Position numbers and translations under genes: made by a program. Below the pieces are notes generated by a model. The model made no database searches, was not told where the DNA came from, and saw only the letters and a program-made list of their open reading frames with translations. From assembly GCF_016097555.1 (NCBI RefSeq), contig NC_054712.1, positions 45,904,443 to 45,968,442 on the forward strand: 64,000 nt of DNA, in the 5' to 3' direction. Positions 57,034 to 64,000 of this stretch are shown here, piece by piece (positions within the stretch are counted from its first letter, which is position 1; each line of letters starts with the position of its first letter). The stretch is from Gigantopelta aegis (lineage: Eukaryota > Mollusca > Gastropoda > Neomphalida > Peltospiridae).

Positions 57034-58079
57034 TAAATAGTGTCAGGGAATTAAACGGAGTATCAGCTGAGCTGTTAACAAACCTAAATAATAATCACAA
57101 TGGACATGAATAACGAAGGACTGTTTCCTACTTTAAGGATCGCAGGGATGCTATCTTTATCACTACTGAATTGTAAATCGTAAATGCCCATAGCAGGCCT
57201 GTAGCCAGCATGTTTAGCGAGGGGGATGGAAATTTCATGTAGACGAAACTCATTAAACGCGAGCGCCCAAGGCGCGGAGCCGTAAACGGAGGGGGGGGGG
57301 GGGGGAGAGAGGGTGTTCCCCAGACAGACACACACACACACACACATATATATAACCCGTTGACAAACAATATGATGACACCGGTTATACTCGAGAATAA
57401 TACACTAACTTTTGTTGCGAAATATACGTTAACTAGTTGCATTATAGGGTGTGTACTACCAAATAAAAATCCCATAGACTACAATAGTAAAATATGTGGC
57501 TAAACCTCCTACTTGCAGCGTATCAATCAACATAAATACTACCAGCCCTCACCCTTAAAGTGAATCAGAAAAAAATAAGGTCAAGCTGCTTACTTCTGAG
57601 ATAACGGGTAGCGTCTATGACTACCCTAGTTCCGCACAAAATTCGAGTACTTTTGTTTACAGGTACCCCATACATGTTTCATGCACACGGCTACTTGACA
57701 CAGTGGTATTAGATGAAATACATTTGCATACATTTTTTGCCCAGATGAAACTTTTTTTTTTTTACAACCAACACACTCACATTTATCACCAATCACAGAA
57801 CGTGTGGTGTTCACTTCTGTATCAAAAGACATTGCTATTTAAAACAAGAACATGTATTTAATATACAATTTATTCGACAAAAAAGGCTATTTTAGTAGAA
57901 AACATTAAATGACAACACATGACACAGCCGGAAGTTATTTGGTTTAGTACTACCATTAAGTTGTGATATGCATGTAAAATGGCCTTGTCACAGACCCACG
58001 ACAAGAAACCGTTTGTTTTCAGTCGTACCAATGTATTAATAATAAATGATACATGACACAAAATTTAACAAATTTAAGC
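57034..58079. other. Unit E upstream flank plus unmatched sequence, no gene
   Basis: 57036-57200 matches 44663-44820. 57200-57310 has a G-rich patch. The remainder to 58079 is AT-rich with nothing recognised. Confidence 0.55.
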
Positions 58080-58378
58080 CTACTAGAACACATTGACTAT
58101 TAATCAGCGGTTATTGGATGGCAAACGCAGTTATATCGATACTTGGTCACAGATGAAATCCGCTGTCTCCATATGGCTACTCTTTCCAAATAACAGAAAG
58201 GGATCTTTATGCGCACTTCCCATATCCCACAAACAGAATAGCACACACGACGTCGTTTGATGGACCAGTTTATGGATCACCGGTTGGGACGGGAAATAAC
58301 CAAACGGGCCCACTGAGGAGGATCGAACCTTCAGCAAATTGAACCTCAGACAGACGTTCTTGCTACGCCAAGCTCCTT
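58080..58378 (-). mobile_element. Diverged type 3 SINE
   Basis: Recognisable tail, core and head on the minus strand, but more diverged than the others and lacking the terminal CAAAAC. Confidence 0.7.
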
Positions 58379-58432
58379 AACTTGCATAAGATCATATCAT
58401 TTCATTGTATAAATCGAGTTGCATTTTCCTTG

Positions 58433-58552
58433 GAGCGGGTTTCCTCTATCAATATCTGTGTGGTCATTAACAATATGTCCGACGCGATATAACCGTAAAT
58501 AAAAAAATGTGTTGATTGGGTCTTTAAATAAAAAATTTCCTTCCTTCCTTCA
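58433..58552 (+). mobile_element. Type 1 SINE tail
   Basis: GCGGGTTTCCTCTATCAATA to the (CCTT)n end. Confidence 0.8.
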
Positions 58553-58756
58553 TTTTCCTCGACATTTCTTTCCTTCTTTCATTTTCCTCGAGTGCTGTTG
58601 GGCGAATAATGTTGCAACCGTGTTGACATCTATATCTTGATCATAATGAATCGTTAGGAGCGCCAAATTAGAAAGGCGCACCTGTCAGATAGAAGCACGC
58701 ATGTATGTATCTATGTATGTAGTCGCCGGATGGTGCTAAAACATTAATTAATTGTT

Positions 58757-59090
58757 GGGCGAGACGTAGCCCAGTGGTAAAGCGCTCGCTTGATGCGCGG
58801 TCGGTTTGGGATTGATCCCCGCCAGTGGGCCCATTGGGCTATTTCTCGCTCCAGCCAGTGCACCACGACTGGTGTAACAAAGGCCGTTGTATGTGCTATC
58901 CTGTCTATGGGATGGTGCATATAAACGATTCCTTGCTGCTAATCAAAAAAAAAAAAGGTAGCCTATGAAATCGCGACAGCGGGTTTCCTCTCTCAATATC
59001 TGTGTTGTCCTTAACCATATGTCCGACGCCATATAACCGTAAATAAAATGCGTTGAGTGCGTCGTTAAATAAAACATTTCCTTATGTTCG
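58757..59090 (+). mobile_element. Full-length type 1 SINE
   Basis: Head ACGTAGCCCAGTGGTAAAGC, core, and a type 1 tail with ACGCCATATAACCGTAAA. An A-run has expanded at 58945-58956. Confidence 0.9.
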
Positions 59091-59435
59091 TTGTTGAGGT
59101 GGAGACACAGTCTCTAGTGGAGGACACAAGTCACATTGTTAGGTCGTTTATACAAGGAGTATAAAAAATCCGATTATTTTTTTTTCATTAAAAAAACAAA
59201 CTCTCAAAACCTACGGTGGTGGTGGTGGTGGTGGGGGGGGGGGGGGGTCGTCCGATAACCTGGCTACGGGCCTGCGTAGGAACGATATTTGGAGTGGCGC
59301 ACCCAGTCTCTAGTGGAAAAATATCAAGTGGAAAAAACCCCCAATCCCCCCAAAAAAAAACCCCAGCGAAACTCCCCAAAGCAAAAAACACCCCAAAAAA
59401 AAAAACCCCACACAGAACCCCCCACAGAACAACCC

Positions 59436-59469
<34 letters not shown>

Positions 59470-59793
59470 CAACAAAACAAAAAAACCGACAAAACAGAGC
59501 AAAACAAAACAAAAGAGAGCAAAACAAAAACAAAACAAATAAACAAACAAACAAAACAATTCCCAACAAAACAAAACAAACAAAACAAAACGACAAAACA
59601 GAGCAAAGCAAAACAAAACGGAGCAAACAAAACAAAAACAAACAAAACAAAACAAAACAAAACAAAACAAGCAAGCAAATAAAACAGAGCAGAGCACAAA
59701 CATTTTCATCCTAACAGGTCCCCTGGTTCCTATGGGCATTTTCTTTCGTGAACCCCCAACTTCGCTCTCCCACTGGCTTAGCCGGAATTTTAT

Positions 59794-59833
<40 letters not shown>

Positions 59834-60041
59834 ACAAAAACCACCAAATAAACAAAACAAACCAAAAACAAACAAACAAAACAATTTACAATAAACAAAC
59901 GAGGGTAACCATGTGCTCCCCAAAACAAACCCTGATTTCACTGGCCATGAAAGAGAATATACGGCAAACTATCTAATTCTTCTTCTATTTTGTCAGCTGT
60001 ACATGTTTATAAACACTTTGATCAATATGAATAAATACACA

Positions 60042-60073
<32 letters not shown>

Positions 60074-60204
60074 CACACAAAACATGATTTTATAAAATTT
60101 AAGGATTTTATATTGGGGTGGGGTGGGAGGGGACTCATATGGGGGGAATCCACACTATGAATGTATATATGATTTTATAAAATTTAAGGATTTTATATTA
60201 GGGT
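59091..60204. other. Unit E upstream flank, low complexity
   Basis: G-runs (59232, 59795-59829), A/C-rich ACAAAAC repeats (59340-59700) and (CA)n at 60039-60078. Matches pieces of 44850-45500. No gene. Confidence 0.6.
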
Positions 60205-60460
60205 GGGGAGGCAACTCATATTGGGGGTGGGCGGCAACTCATATTGGGGTAGGCGGCAACTCATATTGGGGGTGGGCGGCAACTCATATTGGGGGTGGGC
60301 GGCAACTCATATTGGGGGTGGGCGGCAACTCATATTGGGGTAGGCGGCAACTCATATTGGGGGTGGGCGGCAACTCATATTGGGGGTGGGCGGCAACTCA
60401 TATTGGGGGTGGGCGGCAACTCATATTGGGGGTGGGCGGCAACTCATATTGGGAGGCAAC
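60205..60460 (+). repeat. Minisatellite, about 11 copies of a 22-23-bp unit
   Basis: CAACTCATATT followed by GGGGGTGGGCGG or GGGGTAGGCGG repeats 11 times. The unit D equivalent (about 45383-45410) has one copy. It ends about 280 bases before the gene E TATA box. Confidence 0.95.
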
Positions 60461-60740
60461 ACACACTATGAATGTATATATGATTTTATAAAATTTAAGT
60501 TTAAAAAAAAAGTTTGATTGAGGGGACAATTATTATTCTTATTTTCAATGGGTGATTAACTTTAAGTGGTTACGTACGTGCATCCAGTAATTAATAAATC
60601 AATCGAAACAGACATTACTAGATTTAACATATCATGGATTATCCTACTAAATCAAGTTCATCAGCTTGCATTGTTCCTTACCCACGCGTTGCCAAGGTTA
60701 GTAACAGTGCCGACAACAGGCCGTTAGTGACAGGGTAGGG

Positions 60741-60747
60741 TATAAAA
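60741..60747 (+). promoter_or_regulatory. TATA box of gene E
   Basis: TATAAAA in a region almost identical to the gene D promoter, with TCAGTC about 20-25 bases downstream and the ATG 91 bases downstream. The copy includes flank from about 60530 to the ATG. Confidence 0.7.
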
Positions 60748-60831
60748 CACGGACCGTGCGTGTGTCAGTCAGTGTGAATATCTCGTGTATACTAACTGTG
60801 AACTTTACGACTACTGCAAACACCATTCAAG

Positions 60832-64000
<3,169 letters not shown>

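Noticed and set aside
60205-60460. CRISPR-like regular repeat
   Set aside because: Units are contiguous with no unique spacers, in an animal genome.
60123-60491. 122-residue Gly/Trp-rich repetitive frame
   Set aside because: Product of the 22-23-base minisatellite; no support as a gene.

Overview
The window is animal genomic DNA. The intron-rich genes, GT-AG splice sites, TATA and CRE promoter elements, tRNA-derived SINEs, Tc1/pogo-type DNA transposons and abundant (GA)n/(TA)n microsatellites all point that way. The SINE families resemble those of gastropod and bivalve molluscs, so a mollusc (probably a gastropod) is my best guess; no species is claimed.

The only host genes I can support are five beta-tubulin genes in one cluster. 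A (2137-6397) and B (12956-17738) are on the minus strand. C (29867-34743), D (45943-49496) and E (60832 to past the window end) are on the plus strand. All share four coding exons of 57, 109, 356 and 819 bp, with introns after codon 19, within codon 56 and after codon 174, giving 446 residues (E is cut by the window edge). All begin MREI, the tubulin autoregulation tetrapeptide, and carry the GGGTGSG nucleotide-binding loop. The four complete genes look intact.

Layout: 0.3-6.6 kb and 8.4-18 kb are two copies of a segmental duplication carrying A and B. A GA-rich repeat at about 9-10.9 kb recurs inverted at 21.2-23.3 kb, flanking B. From 23 to 29 kb there is only repeat and low-complexity sequence. 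Gene C follows with a CRE/CCAAT promoter, then 35-43 kb of transposons (pogo/Tigger, palindromic MITEs, nested SINEs). From 43.6 kb to the end lies a second duplication: unit D, several unit-junction relics broken by Tc1 elements and MITEs, a 200-base assembly gap, and unit E. A and B share an E-box/CRE promoter, D and E a TATA promoter.

The paralogous copies act as empty-site controls for each other, so many insertions can be delimited to the base with their target-site duplications (TSDs): 9 bp, 5 bp, 4 bp, TTAA, TA, and 10-14 bp for SINEs. I found no undescribed biochemical system. The items most worth checking are a (CT)n microsatellite serving as the polypyrimidine tract of gene A exon 2, the weak donor of that same exon, exon-limited identity suggesting gene conversion, footprints of lost tubulin copies between D and E, a modular SINE set sharing one core, and several MITE families defined here by exact TSDs.
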